Source: Aureimonas frigidaquae (GTDB lineage Bacteria; Pseudomonadota; Alphaproteobacteria; Rhizobiales; Rhizobiaceae). Taken from it: DNA of 64,000 nucleotides. The notes beneath the pieces are model-generated. The model was not told where the DNA came from. It ran no database searches and worked only from the letters and a program-made list of their open reading frames with translations. The first letter of the stretch is position 1; each line of letters begins with the position of its first letter. Shown here one piece after another: positions 8,217 to 15,555 of this stretch. The stretch spans positions 124,001-188,000 of the forward strand of contig NZ_BBWR01000002.1 in NCBI RefSeq assembly GCF_001463905.1, written 5' to 3'. Position numbers and translations under genes: made by a program.

Positions 8217-9331
8217 TCCTTTACGCCGATGGCGAAGGTGCCGTCGGGCGTGACGGGAAGGTAGCGGGCGTAATAGGCCATGTAGTTGGCCACGGGATCG
8301 ACGTCCTCGAATGCCGTGGGGTAGAGCTGCTTGGCAATGAACTGCACCATGGCAAAATCCGACAGGGTGCGCGAGGCGCCTTGATAGACACCGTAGAGGC
8401 GGCCGTCGCGGATGGCCGGCAGCTCGGACCAGCCCGGACGGGTTTCGAAAGCCTCCAGCTTGGCGCGGGCGTCTTCTGCCGAAACGCCCTGCCCCATTGG
8501 CAGCGCGGCGGGATTGGCGTTGTTCTCGCGGCCGGAAATGAAGATCGCATCGGGGCGGGCGGCCAGGACCTGTTCGGGATTGATCGGCCCCCACCATTCG
8601 ACGAAAGGCGCGGCGATGTTGTCGCCTCCGGCGGCCGTCGCCATGGCGCCCCACATGTTCTTGCCATAGGTGAAAGAATATTCCGCCGGACCCTTGTTGC
8701 CGAACTCCATATAGACTTTCGGCTTGGGCTGTCCGCTGCGGGCGATGCGCTCCGCAACGTCCTTTAAACTGTCCTCGTAAAAGTCGGCTATTTCGTCAGC
8801 GCGGGCTTCCTGGCCAGTCACCGCCCCCAGAATGCGGGTCGAGGCCGTGTGCCGCTCGACCGTCTGGGCATTGTAATCCACGACGACGATGGGAACGCCC
8901 GCATCGACGATACGCTCCGCATCGAGCCCCAGCGCTTTGTACTGCCAGTCGGCCAGGACAACGAGATCCGGCTGCAGCGACAGGACCTTCTCGACCGAGA
9001 AGGTCTGGGCGTCGATCTCTCCGACATCGGCGATGTCGCCGAGCGAAGGACGGTGGGCCAGATGCATCGCCCAGTTGGCCGGCACCTTGCCCACCCAGGC
9101 TTCCCGCGACAGGCCGACGACATGATCGTAGGCTTCCTCGCCGCCGACGGCCATGTAGTCCTCGAAGTAGAAGCCGAGCACGACGCGCTGGGCCGGCAGG
9201 TCCACCGTCACCTCACGTCCGATGACATCGGTCAGGATGCGTTGCTCGGCCGCTGCCTGCGAAGAGAGCCCAATCCAAAGACAGGGGGCGACGAGCGCTG
9301 CGAGGGCAGCGCGATGGAGGGTGCCGAGCAC
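8213..9331 (-). CDS. ABC transporter periplasmic substrate-binding protein, iron-chelate type
   Basis: A 372-residue periplasmic binding protein (PBP2-type TroA/FecB fold). GTG start at 9331 with AGGAG six bases before it. Signal peptide of about 28 residues ending QAAAEQ. The mature N-terminus ILTDVIGREVTVDLPAQRVV is the standard start of FecB-like proteins, and LQPDLVVLADW and the C-terminal ARPDAIFISG segments fit. First gene of the importer operon with the downstream permease and ATPase. The 120 bases upstream are unusually AT-rich (around 9392-9412) and probably hold the promoter; I could not recognise a clear Irr or RirA iron-regulator site there. Confidence 0.87.
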   Translation of the reverse strand: MLGTLHRAALAALVAPCLWIGLSSQAAAEQRILTDVIGREVTVDLPAQRVVLGFYFEDYMAVGGEEAYDHVVGLSREAWVGKVPANWAMHLAHRPSLGDIADVGEIDAQTFSVEKVLSLQPDLVVLADWQYKALGLDAERIVDAGVPIVVVDYNAQTVERHTASTRILGAVTGQEARADEIADFYEDSLKDVAERIARSGQPKPKVYMEFGNKGPAEYSFTYGKNMWGAMATAAGGDNIAAPFVEWWGPINPEQVLAARPDAIFISGRENNANPAALPMGQGVSAEDARAKLEAFETRPGWSELPAIRDGRLYGVYQGASRTLSDFAMVQFIAKQLYPTAFEDVDPVANYMAYYARYLPVTPDGTFAIGVKD

Positions 9332-9451
9332 GGGTAACTCCTGCGTGATCCAAGGTTTCGCAGCCGGCTAGCAAAGTGGTGCGCGGGAGGCAATATATTT
9401 ATCTTATAACGGTTCCAAGGTGTTATCTCCGCATCGGGGTGCATGGTTGCG

Positions 9452-10393
9452 CTACGCGGTTGGCGCAATCTGCCGGGCCGTATTGATGGCCGCATCGTCC
9501 TGCCACTCGCCCAGAAGCATATCCAGGAAGTGGCCGGCAGCGGGGGAAAGCCGGCTCTGTCTCCGCCGCACGACACCGATCGAGCGCGAAACCTCCGGTT
9601 CCACCAAAGGGCGCGTGGTCAGGTAGGCATGCTCGTCCTGCGGGGTGGCGAGGCTCGGCAGGACGGAGACGCCGAGTCCGGCCTCGACCAGGCCGAGTGA
9701 GGTGGACAGATGCGTCACCTCATAGAACCATTGCAGGCGCAGGTTCGAGCGGGCCAGCGCGGCATCGAGCAGGGTACGGTTGCCGCTCGTGCGTCCCACC
9801 GTAATCAGCCGATGCCCTTCGAGCTCGGACCAGCGGATGGGACCCGTCGTCGCGGCCAGCGGATGGTCCTTGCGGCAGGCCAGCACGAAAGGGTCGTCCA
9901 TGAGCGGGGTGAACTGCAGGTCCGGATCGGAAGATGCCGACAGGGTGATGCCGAACTCGACCTCCCCGCGCGCCACGCTGGCCAATCCGTCATTGGCGCT
10001 GAGGTCCAGGATGCGGAACCGGATCTGCGGGAACTGTGCGTTAAATCGCTTGATGACGCGGGGCAGGAAGTAGAAGGCCGCCGTCGGCAGGCAGGCGATC
10101 GTCACGACGGCCGATTGCCGCTCCCCCAGCTCGCGGACCGAGAAGAGCGATTGGTCGAACTCGTCCAGCATGCGCCGCACCAGCGGCACGAGTTCACGCC
10201 CGACGGCGGTGGGCGCCACGCGGCGGGTGGTTCGCTCCAGAAGCGCGGCGCCGACGGCCGCCTCCAGCTTCTGGATGCGCCGGGTCAGCGCCGGTTGCGA
10301 CAGGTTCAGCGCGTCGGCTGCCTTGTGGAAGCCTTCCAGCTCCACCACCGCCAGGAATGCGCGAAGGTCCAGAACTTCACAATTGATGCTCAT
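9452..10393 (-). CDS. LysR-family regulator divergent from the tricarboxylate operon
   Basis: A 313-residue LysR-type regulator. The N-terminal helix-turn-helix (LRAFLAVVELEGFHKAADALNLSQPALTRRIQ) is textbook, followed by a linker helix and a two-lobed effector domain. The start at 10393 (MSINCEVLDLRAFL) places the HTH at the right distance; an upstream ATG at 10456 would run into the operator. It is transcribed away from the isomerase-TctCBA genes and is the obvious candidate regulator of them, with a tricarboxylate or unsaturated tricarboxylate as inducer (inference). Confidence 0.9.
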   Translation of the reverse strand: MSINCEVLDLRAFLAVVELEGFHKAADALNLSQPALTRRIQKLEAAVGAALLERTTRRVAPTAVGRELVPLVRRMLDEFDQSLFSVRELGERQSAVVTIACLPTAAFYFLPRVIKRFNAQFPQIRFRILDLSANDGLASVARGEVEFGITLSASSDPDLQFTPLMDDPFVLACRKDHPLAATTGPIRWSELEGHRLITVGRTSGNRTLLDAALARSNLRLQWFYEVTHLSTSLGLVEAGLGVSVLPSLATPQDEHAYLTTRPLVEPEVSRSIGVVRRRQSRLSPAAGHFLDMLLGEWQDDAAINTARQIAPTA

Positions 10394-10448
10394 AGTGAAA
10401 CAGTCCGCCAAATCTTTGCATTTCACGCCCGGATCAATTCGGCGTAAG

Positions 10449-10473
10449 TGCATCAATACAAGTTATTGGTGCA
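10449..10473. promoter_or_regulatory. Palindromic operator candidate in the LysR/isomerase divergent gap
   Basis: TGCATCAATA (10449-10458) and TATTGGTGCA (10464-10473) are inverted copies matching at nine of ten positions around a five-base spacer. It lies in the 95-base gap between the divergent regulator and isomerase genes, ending 16 bases before the isomerase ATG. It has the shape of a LysR-type site, or could be a different dimeric operator. Confidence 0.5.
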
Positions 10474-10488
10474 TTGAGCGCAAGAGCC

Positions 10489-11592
10489 ATGGCCACTTCG
10501 ACTGCCCATATTGCGACCCGCATTCCCGCCGTCCTGATGCGCGGTGGCACGTCCCGGGGTCCGTTCATCCTGGAGCGCGACCTGCCGGCGGATGCCTTGC
10601 TGCGTGACAAGGCGCTTCTGGAGATCATGGGTTCGCCCGATCCGCTGCAGATCAACGGCATCGGCGGCGGCGATCCCTTGACCAGCAAGGTCGCCATCAT
10701 CGCGCCGTCGGAGCGCCCCGGCATCGATGTGGAATATCTCTTCGCGCAGGTCAGCGTGACGCAGCCCGTCGTCGATACCAACCCCAATTGCGGCAACATG
10801 CTTTCGGCGGTTGGGCCCTTTGCCATCGAAGCAGGGCTGGTGCGGCCGGGCGACGTGGAGACGACGGTCCGCATCTACAACCGCAACACCGGTACGAGCG
10901 TGGATGCCGTCGTGCAGACGCCGGGCGGCACGGTGACTTATGATGGCGGCGCGGAGATCGACGGCGTTCCGGGCTCGGCGGCGCCGATCAAGCTGACCTT
11001 CCTCGATGCGACCGGATCCAAGACCGGACAGCTCTTCCCCACCGGCGAGCGGCGCGAGATCATCGACGATATCGTGGTCAGCCTGGTCGACTATGCCATG
11101 CCCATGATGCTCGTTGCCGCGGCGGATCTGGGTCTTGCAGGCGATGAACGCCCGGAGGAGCTGGATTTGCAGCGGGATCTGTTCCAGCGCCTCGAGGCGA
11201 TGCGCCGGGAAGCCGGCCGTCGCATGGGGCTGGGCGATGTATCCAACATGGTCGTCCCCAAGATCGGCCTTTTGTCCGGGCCGCGGCGCGCCGATGGCAC
11301 GATCACGTCGCGCTACCTGGTGCCGCATCGCACGCACCGCGCCCACGCCGTCACGGGCGCCCTCTGCGTTGCGGTGGCCGCCCGCTCCATCGGAACCGTG
11401 GCCCACGATGTCGCCCGGCCAGACGATGGTTCGGGCACGATCCTGATCGAGCATCCGAGCGGCAAGATTTCCATAGACCTCGTCATGGGAGAGGACGGCA
11501 CGGTCCGCCGCGCCAGTCTGATCCGAACCGCCCGTCGCATCTTCGAGGGCAATGTCATCCTGTCGAGCGACGCGCAAACCGGCGCCGCCTGA
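10489..11592 (+). CDS. PrpF/GalD-type isomerase (4-oxalomesaconate tautomerase or aconitate isomerase family)
   Basis: A 367-residue protein of the PrpF family (DUF453), which shifts the double bond of unsaturated tricarboxylates: 4-oxalomesaconate tautomerase (GalD) and 2-methylaconitate cis-trans isomerase (PrpF). The diaminopimelate-epimerase-like fold shows VLMRGGTSRGPF at the N-terminus, the catalytic-type Lys67 in DPLTSKVA and Cys101 in NPNCGNMLSAVG. ATG at 10489 is preferred to a TTG at 10474 that overlaps the palindrome. No gallate-pathway genes lie nearby; instead the gene is followed by tctC, tctB and tctA, so it probably processes an imported tricarboxylate such as trans-aconitate. 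That assignment is inference. Confidence 0.85.
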   Translation: MATSTAHIATRIPAVLMRGGTSRGPFILERDLPADALLRDKALLEIMGSPDPLQINGIGGGDPLTSKVAIIAPSERPGIDVEYLFAQVSVTQPVVDTNPNCGNMLSAVGPFAIEAGLVRPGDVETTVRIYNRNTGTSVDAVVQTPGGTVTYDGGAEIDGVPGSAAPIKLTFLDATGSKTGQLFPTGERREIIDDIVVSLVDYAMPMMLVAAADLGLAGDERPEELDLQRDLFQRLEAMRREAGRRMGLGDVSNMVVPKIGLLSGPRRADGTITSRYLVPHRTHRAHAVTGALCVAVAARSIGTVAHDVARPDDGSGTILIEHPSGKISIDLVMGEDGTVRRASLIRTARRIFEGNVILSSDAQTGAA

Positions 11593-11628
11593 CACTTCAT
11601 CCAAAATCATTTTCTGGGAGGAAACCAC

Positions 11629-12612
11629 ATGATCACCCGCCGCATTCTCTGCGCCCTGGCGCTCCTGACGACAAGCTTCATCTCTGCGCCCGCTGCCTTT
11701 GCCCAGTCGGACGATTATCCGAGCCGCCCGGTCAAGCTGATCGTTCCCTATGCCGCCGGCGGCGGTACCGATGCCATTGCGCGCCTGGTCGCCAATGGCG
11801 TGGGTCAGAAGCTCGGCCAATCCATGGTCGTGGAAAATAACGGCTCGGCCGGCGGCAACGTCGCCTCGCAGCAGGCCGCCAATTCCGATGCCGATGGCTA
11901 CACGGTGCTGATGGCCAACCAGGGACCGATGGTGGTGAACCCGCATCTGTTCAAGAACATGAAGCTGGATCCGCTGACCGCATTCGACCCCGTCACGCTG
12001 ATCGCCAAGTCGCCTCTCGTGGTCGTCGTGTCGAAGAATTCGCCCTATAAGAGCTTTGCAGACCTCGTCGCCTTCGGCAAGGAAAACCCGGGCGAGCTGA
12101 TGTACGGCTCGGCCGGGAACGGTTCGGCAAGCCACCTGGCCACCGAGCTCTTCCTGGCACAGGCCGGGATCGAGGCCGTGCACGTGCCCTACAAGGGCGC
12201 CGGCCCCGCGCTGAACGACATGCTCGGCGGCCGCGGCGACTTCATGGTCACCACCCTGCCCTCGGTCCTCGGCCTGATGGACAGTGGCGACATGGTGCCT
12301 CTGGCCGTAACGACCGAAAGCCGTGTTGCCTCGCTGCCGGACGTGCCGACCATCGCCGAGAGCGGTCTTCCCGATTACGTATCGGCAGCCTGGTACGGCT
12401 TTGCGGTGCCGAAGGGCACGCCGGCCCCGATCATCGACAAGATCCGCACCGCGACCGTCGAGGCCCTTGCCGAGCCGGCCGTCAAGGAGCGGCTCGAGGC
12501 GGAAGGCGCGGAAATCGTCGGCGATACGCCGCAGGAATTCGCCGACATGATGAAGTCGGAATCGCAGCGCTGGGCCACCTTCCTGGCGCAGAGCGGAATT
12601 GCCATCGACTGA
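11629..12612 (+). CDS. tctC: TctC-type tripartite tricarboxylate transporter binding protein
   Basis: A 327-residue periplasmic binding protein of the Bug/TctC family. Signal peptide of about 25 residues ending AAFAQ, then YPSRPVKLIVPYAAGGGTDAIAR, the hallmark start of the mature protein (the segment runs across residues 30-53). Ribosome-binding site GGGAGGAAA precedes the ATG. It captures a carboxylate in the periplasm and delivers it to the TctAB membrane complex encoded next. It is separated from tctB by 142 bases that contain a strong hairpin, which likely lets the binding protein be made in excess. Confidence 0.93.
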   Translation: MITRRILCALALLTTSFISAPAAFAQSDDYPSRPVKLIVPYAAGGGTDAIARLVANGVGQKLGQSMVVENNGSAGGNVASQQAANSDADGYTVLMANQGPMVVNPHLFKNMKLDPLTAFDPVTLIAKSPLVVVVSKNSPYKSFADLVAFGKENPGELMYGSAGNGSASHLATELFLAQAGIEAVHVPYKGAGPALNDMLGGRGDFMVTTLPSVLGLMDSGDMVPLAVTTESRVASLPDVPTIAESGLPDYVSAAWYGFAVPKGTPAPIIDKIRTATVEALAEPAVKERLEAEGAEIVGDTPQEFADMMKSESQRWATFLAQSGIAID

Positions 12613-12618
12613 CCGATC

Positions 12619-12647
12619 GGGCCCGCTCCGCACTCCGGGGCGGGCCC
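12619..12647 (+). terminator. Intercistronic hairpin between tctC and tctB
   Basis: GGGCCCGCTCCG (12619-12630) pairs with CGGGGCGGGCCC (12636-12647) around loop CACTC; eleven Watson-Crick pairs and one G-U. It begins seven bases after the tctC stop. Such stem-loops act as partial terminators or 3'-end stabilisers that raise the level of a binding protein over its membrane partners. No T-run follows. Confidence 0.55.
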
Positions 12648-12754
12648 GTCGATGCTTGAGGCCTTACGCGCCGATCACCTGCGCGCACGAGCCTGCCGCC
12701 GCGCCGACCGGGAGGGGTCGCGGCCACTGACCAGCACATCCGGGAGAGAGATCG

Positions 12755-13426
12755 ATGACGACCGCAAGGGGTCCTATCACGCCGCATGCGCGGCCCAAAG
12801 CGGGCACGGACCCGCGCAACATCGCCGCCGGGCTGGTGCTCATAGCCCTCGCCGCCCTTGCCGTCTGGCTGACATCGGACCTGTCGCGCGGGACGCTGCG
12901 CTCCGTGGGGCCGGCCATGCTGCCGCAGGCTGTCGCTGTCCTGATCGGCCTGTGCGGCGTGGCGCTGGCGATCAGCGGCCTGCGGCGCGGGTCGGACTCC
13001 GAGCCCGTCCTTTGGTCGCTCCGCGGACCGCTCTTCGTGATGGCCGGCATCGCACTCTTTGCCTTCACGATCCGGCCCATGCATTTCGAACGCTTCACCA
13101 CGCTGGAACTCGGCCTCGTCGTTTCGGGCCCGCTCGCCATCATCGTGGGCGGCTATGCCTCTCCGCATGCGCGGTTCCGTGATCTCGCCATCCTGGCGCT
13201 CAGCCTGACGCCCTTCTGCATGCTCCTGTTCGGCGACATGCTGAACCTGCCCATCCCCATCCTGCCGCGGCCCGTCGCGGAAGTTCTCTTTGCCGGCTGG
13301 TCCTACAAGACGGCCCTGCGCGTCACGTCGGCGGTGCTGCTGGCCGCTGCCGCGATCCTCTTTCTAGCGACGCGCGGCAGGACGCCGCCCGCCATGGATG
13401 TCGCACAGCATGACGGGACGATCTGA
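12755..13426 (+). CDS. tctB: TctB-family small membrane subunit
   Basis: A 223-residue integral membrane protein with about four hydrophobic segments (for instance IAAGLVLIALAALAVWL and VTSAVLLAAAAILFLAT). Position between tctC and tctA, size a little above the usual 150-180, and the N-terminal motif DPRNIAAGLVLIALA identify it as the small, poorly conserved subunit of a tripartite tricarboxylate transporter. Residues 1-22 are hydrophilic. It ends three bases before tctA. Confidence 0.85.
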   Translation: MTTARGPITPHARPKAGTDPRNIAAGLVLIALAALAVWLTSDLSRGTLRSVGPAMLPQAVAVLIGLCGVALAISGLRRGSDSEPVLWSLRGPLFVMAGIALFAFTIRPMHFERFTTLELGLVVSGPLAIIVGGYASPHARFRDLAILALSLTPFCMLLFGDMLNLPIPILPRPVAEVLFAGWSYKTALRVTSAVLLAAAAILFLATRGRTPPAMDVAQHDGTI

Positions 13427-13429
13427 GCC

Positions 13430-14932
13430 ATGATGGACCTGCTCACCAATCTTGGCCTCGGCTTTGCCGTTGCGCTCACGCTGAAGAATATCGGCCTGTG
13501 CCTGATCGGCTGCATGGTCGGCACGCTCGTCGGCATTCTGCCCGGCGTCGGCCCCATCGCCACCATATCCATGCTTCTGCCCATCACCTTCGGGCTCGAT
13601 CCCGTCGGCGCCCTCATCATGCTGGCCGGCATCTATTACGGCGCCCAGTATGGCGGCTCCACCACGGCGATCCTCGTCAACATACCGGGCGAGGCCACGG
13701 CGGTCGTCACCACGCTGGATGGCCACCAGATGGCCAAGCAGGGCCGTGCGGGCATTGCGCTCGGCATTGCGGCGATCGGCTCCTTCATCGCCGGCACCGT
13801 CGCCACCCTGACCATCGCCGCACTTGCCAAGCCGCTGACGGGCCTGGCGCTCGTCTTCGGGCCGGCGGAGTATTTCTCGCTGATGGTCATGGGGCTTGTC
13901 TTCGCGGTCGTGCTGGCACATGGCTCCATCGTCAAGGCGATCGCGATGATCCTGACGGGCATCCTCCTGTCGACCGTCGGCATCGATATCGAAACGGGCG
14001 AGTCCCGCATGACGCTCGGCTTCGACTTCCTTTATGACGGGATCGACTTCGCAGTGCTGGCGATGGGCGTGTTCGGCATTGCCGAGATCCTGCGCAATCT
14101 CGACAATGTGGAAACGCGCGACATCGTCCGCCAGACCATCGGCCGTCTCCTGCCGGGGCTGGCGGAAATGCGCCAGTCCGCCGCGCCTATCGCACGCGGT
14201 ACGCTGATCGGCTCCATCCTGGGGATTCTTCCGGGCAACGGCGCAGTGCTCGCCCCCTTTGCGGCCTATTCGCTCGAAAAGAAGCTTGCAAAGGAGCCGG
14301 GGCGGTTCGGCAAGGGCGCCATCGAGGGCGTCGCCGGGCCGGAAAGCGCCAACAATGCCGGGGCGCAAACCTCCTTCATTCCGCTCCTGACGCTGGGCAT
14401 TCCGCCCAACGCCGTCATGGCGCTGATGGTCGGGGCCATGACGATCCATGGCATCGTGCCCGGACCTCTGGTGATGACGAACTCGCCCGATCTGTTCTGG
14501 GGCATGATCGCCTCCATGTGGATCGGCAACCTCATGCTGCTCATCATCAACCTGCCGATGATCGGGGTCTGGGTCCGGCTCCTGAAGGTACCGTACCAGC
14601 TGATGTTCCCGGCCATCCTGATGTTCTGCTGCATCGGCATCTTCTCGATCAATGCCGAACCGGTCCAGGTGCTGATGATCGCCGTCTTCGGCTTTGTCGG
14701 ATACCTCATCAGCAAGCTCGGCTTCGAGCCCGCTCCGCTGCTGCTCGGCTTCGTGCTCGGCCGGCTGATGGAAGAAAACTTCCGCCGCGCGCTGTTGATG
14801 TCCCGGGGCGATATGATGACCTTCGTCGAAAGCCCGATCTCCGCCACGCTCCTTGTGATTGCGGTCCTGCTTCTGGTCGTTTCGCTTTTGCCGAACTTGC
14901 GCCGCAGCCGGGACGAGGTATTCACGGAATAG
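13430..14932 (+). CDS. tctA: TctA-family large permease subunit
   Basis: A 500-residue inner-membrane protein with about twelve hydrophobic segments, the transport subunit of the tripartite tricarboxylate transporter. Family signatures are visible: GTLVGILPGVGP near residue 35, YYGAQYGGSTTAILVNIPGE near 70-90 and GVAGPESANNAGAQTSFIPL near 300. It carries a tricarboxylate delivered by TctC using the cation gradient. Last gene of the isomerase-tctCBA operon; a GC-rich hairpin follows at 14977-15010. Confidence 0.95.
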   Translation: MMDLLTNLGLGFAVALTLKNIGLCLIGCMVGTLVGILPGVGPIATISMLLPITFGLDPVGALIMLAGIYYGAQYGGSTTAILVNIPGEATAVVTTLDGHQMAKQGRAGIALGIAAIGSFIAGTVATLTIAALAKPLTGLALVFGPAEYFSLMVMGLVFAVVLAHGSIVKAIAMILTGILLSTVGIDIETGESRMTLGFDFLYDGIDFAVLAMGVFGIAEILRNLDNVETRDIVRQTIGRLLPGLAEMRQSAAPIARGTLIGSILGILPGNGAVLAPFAAYSLEKKLAKEPGRFGKGAIEGVAGPESANNAGAQTSFIPLLTLGIPPNAVMALMVGAMTIHGIVPGPLVMTNSPDLFWGMIASMWIGNLMLLIINLPMIGVWVRLLKVPYQLMFPAILMFCCIGIFSINAEPVQVLMIAVFGFVGYLISKLGFEPAPLLLGFVLGRLMEENFRRALLMSRGDMMTFVESPISATLLVIAVLLLVVSLLPNLRRSRDEVFTE

Positions 14933-14976
14933 GTTTCAGGCCGCCTGTTGCTTGAAACCCTATGACACCCAGCATC

Positions 14977-15010
14977 CGCCCCCACCCGCCCTGCACGGCG
15001 CGTGGGGGCG
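14977..15010 (+). terminator. GC-rich hairpin after tctA
   Basis: CGCCCCCAC (14977-14985) and GTGGGGGCG (15002-15010) pair perfectly; inside, CGCC (14987-14990) pairs with GGCG (14997-15000), leaving a six-base loop. It lies 45 bases after the tctA stop and 38 before the thioesterase ATG, so it likely separates the two transcription units. No T-run follows. Confidence 0.45.
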
Positions 15011-15047
15011 AATGCATTCATGTTCGTCACCTTGAAGGAGTATGCCC

Positions 15048-15458
15048 ATGGCGCCCGTCTCTTCCACGGCCTCTGCCCCATCGGGCGAAGCGACCATCCG
15101 CACCATCGCCATGCCGGCCGATACGAACCCGGCCGGAGACATCTTCGGGGGTTGGCTCCTGGCGCAGATGGATTTTGCGGCCGGGGCCGCCGCAGCACGG
15201 CGGGCACGGGGCCGCTGCGCCACGATCGCCATCGAGGCGATGCGTTTCCTCAAGCCCGTCTATGTCGGTGACGAAGTCAGCCTCTATGCGACCGTCCTGC
15301 ATGTCGGACGCACCTCCATGCGGATCAATGTGGAAGCCTGGCGCCGCAGCCGTGAAGGGGAAGAAATCGAACAGGTCACGGAAGGCGTCTTCACCTTCGT
15401 CGCCATCGATGCCGACCGTCGGCCGCGTCCGATCGACCACACTCCCCCGGTGTCGTGA
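15048..15458 (+). CDS. Acyl-CoA thioesterase, YciA-like
   Basis: A 136-residue hot-dog-fold thioesterase that hydrolyses acyl-CoA to free acid and CoA in the cytoplasm. The YciA-type active-site motif TNPAGDIFGGWLLAQMD is intact at about residues 27-43, with the central Asp that activates water, and the later segment AIEAMRFLKPVYVGDEV is characteristic. An ATG at 15042 also exists, but GAAGGAG at 15034-15040 is only one base from it and seven from 15048, so the latter is chosen. Appears to be a single-gene unit. Confidence 0.88.
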   Translation: MAPVSSTASAPSGEATIRTIAMPADTNPAGDIFGGWLLAQMDFAAGAAAARRARGRCATIAIEAMRFLKPVYVGDEVSLYATVLHVGRTSMRINVEAWRRSREGEEIEQVTEGVFTFVAIDADRRPRPIDHTPPVS

Positions 15459-15555
15459 CGCGCGCCTCTGGACGCTACCACCAACGGTTCTAAGATGGTT
15501 AATGATGGGCGAAGCATGATGCTGGCCGCACCATCGTGGAGCTCTAACGGAAAGC

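Noticed and set aside
10453-12633. 726-residue open frame on the minus strand
   Set aside because: Antisense to the isomerase and tctC genes, His/Asp/Arg-rich with no domain; a shadow of high-GC coding sequence.
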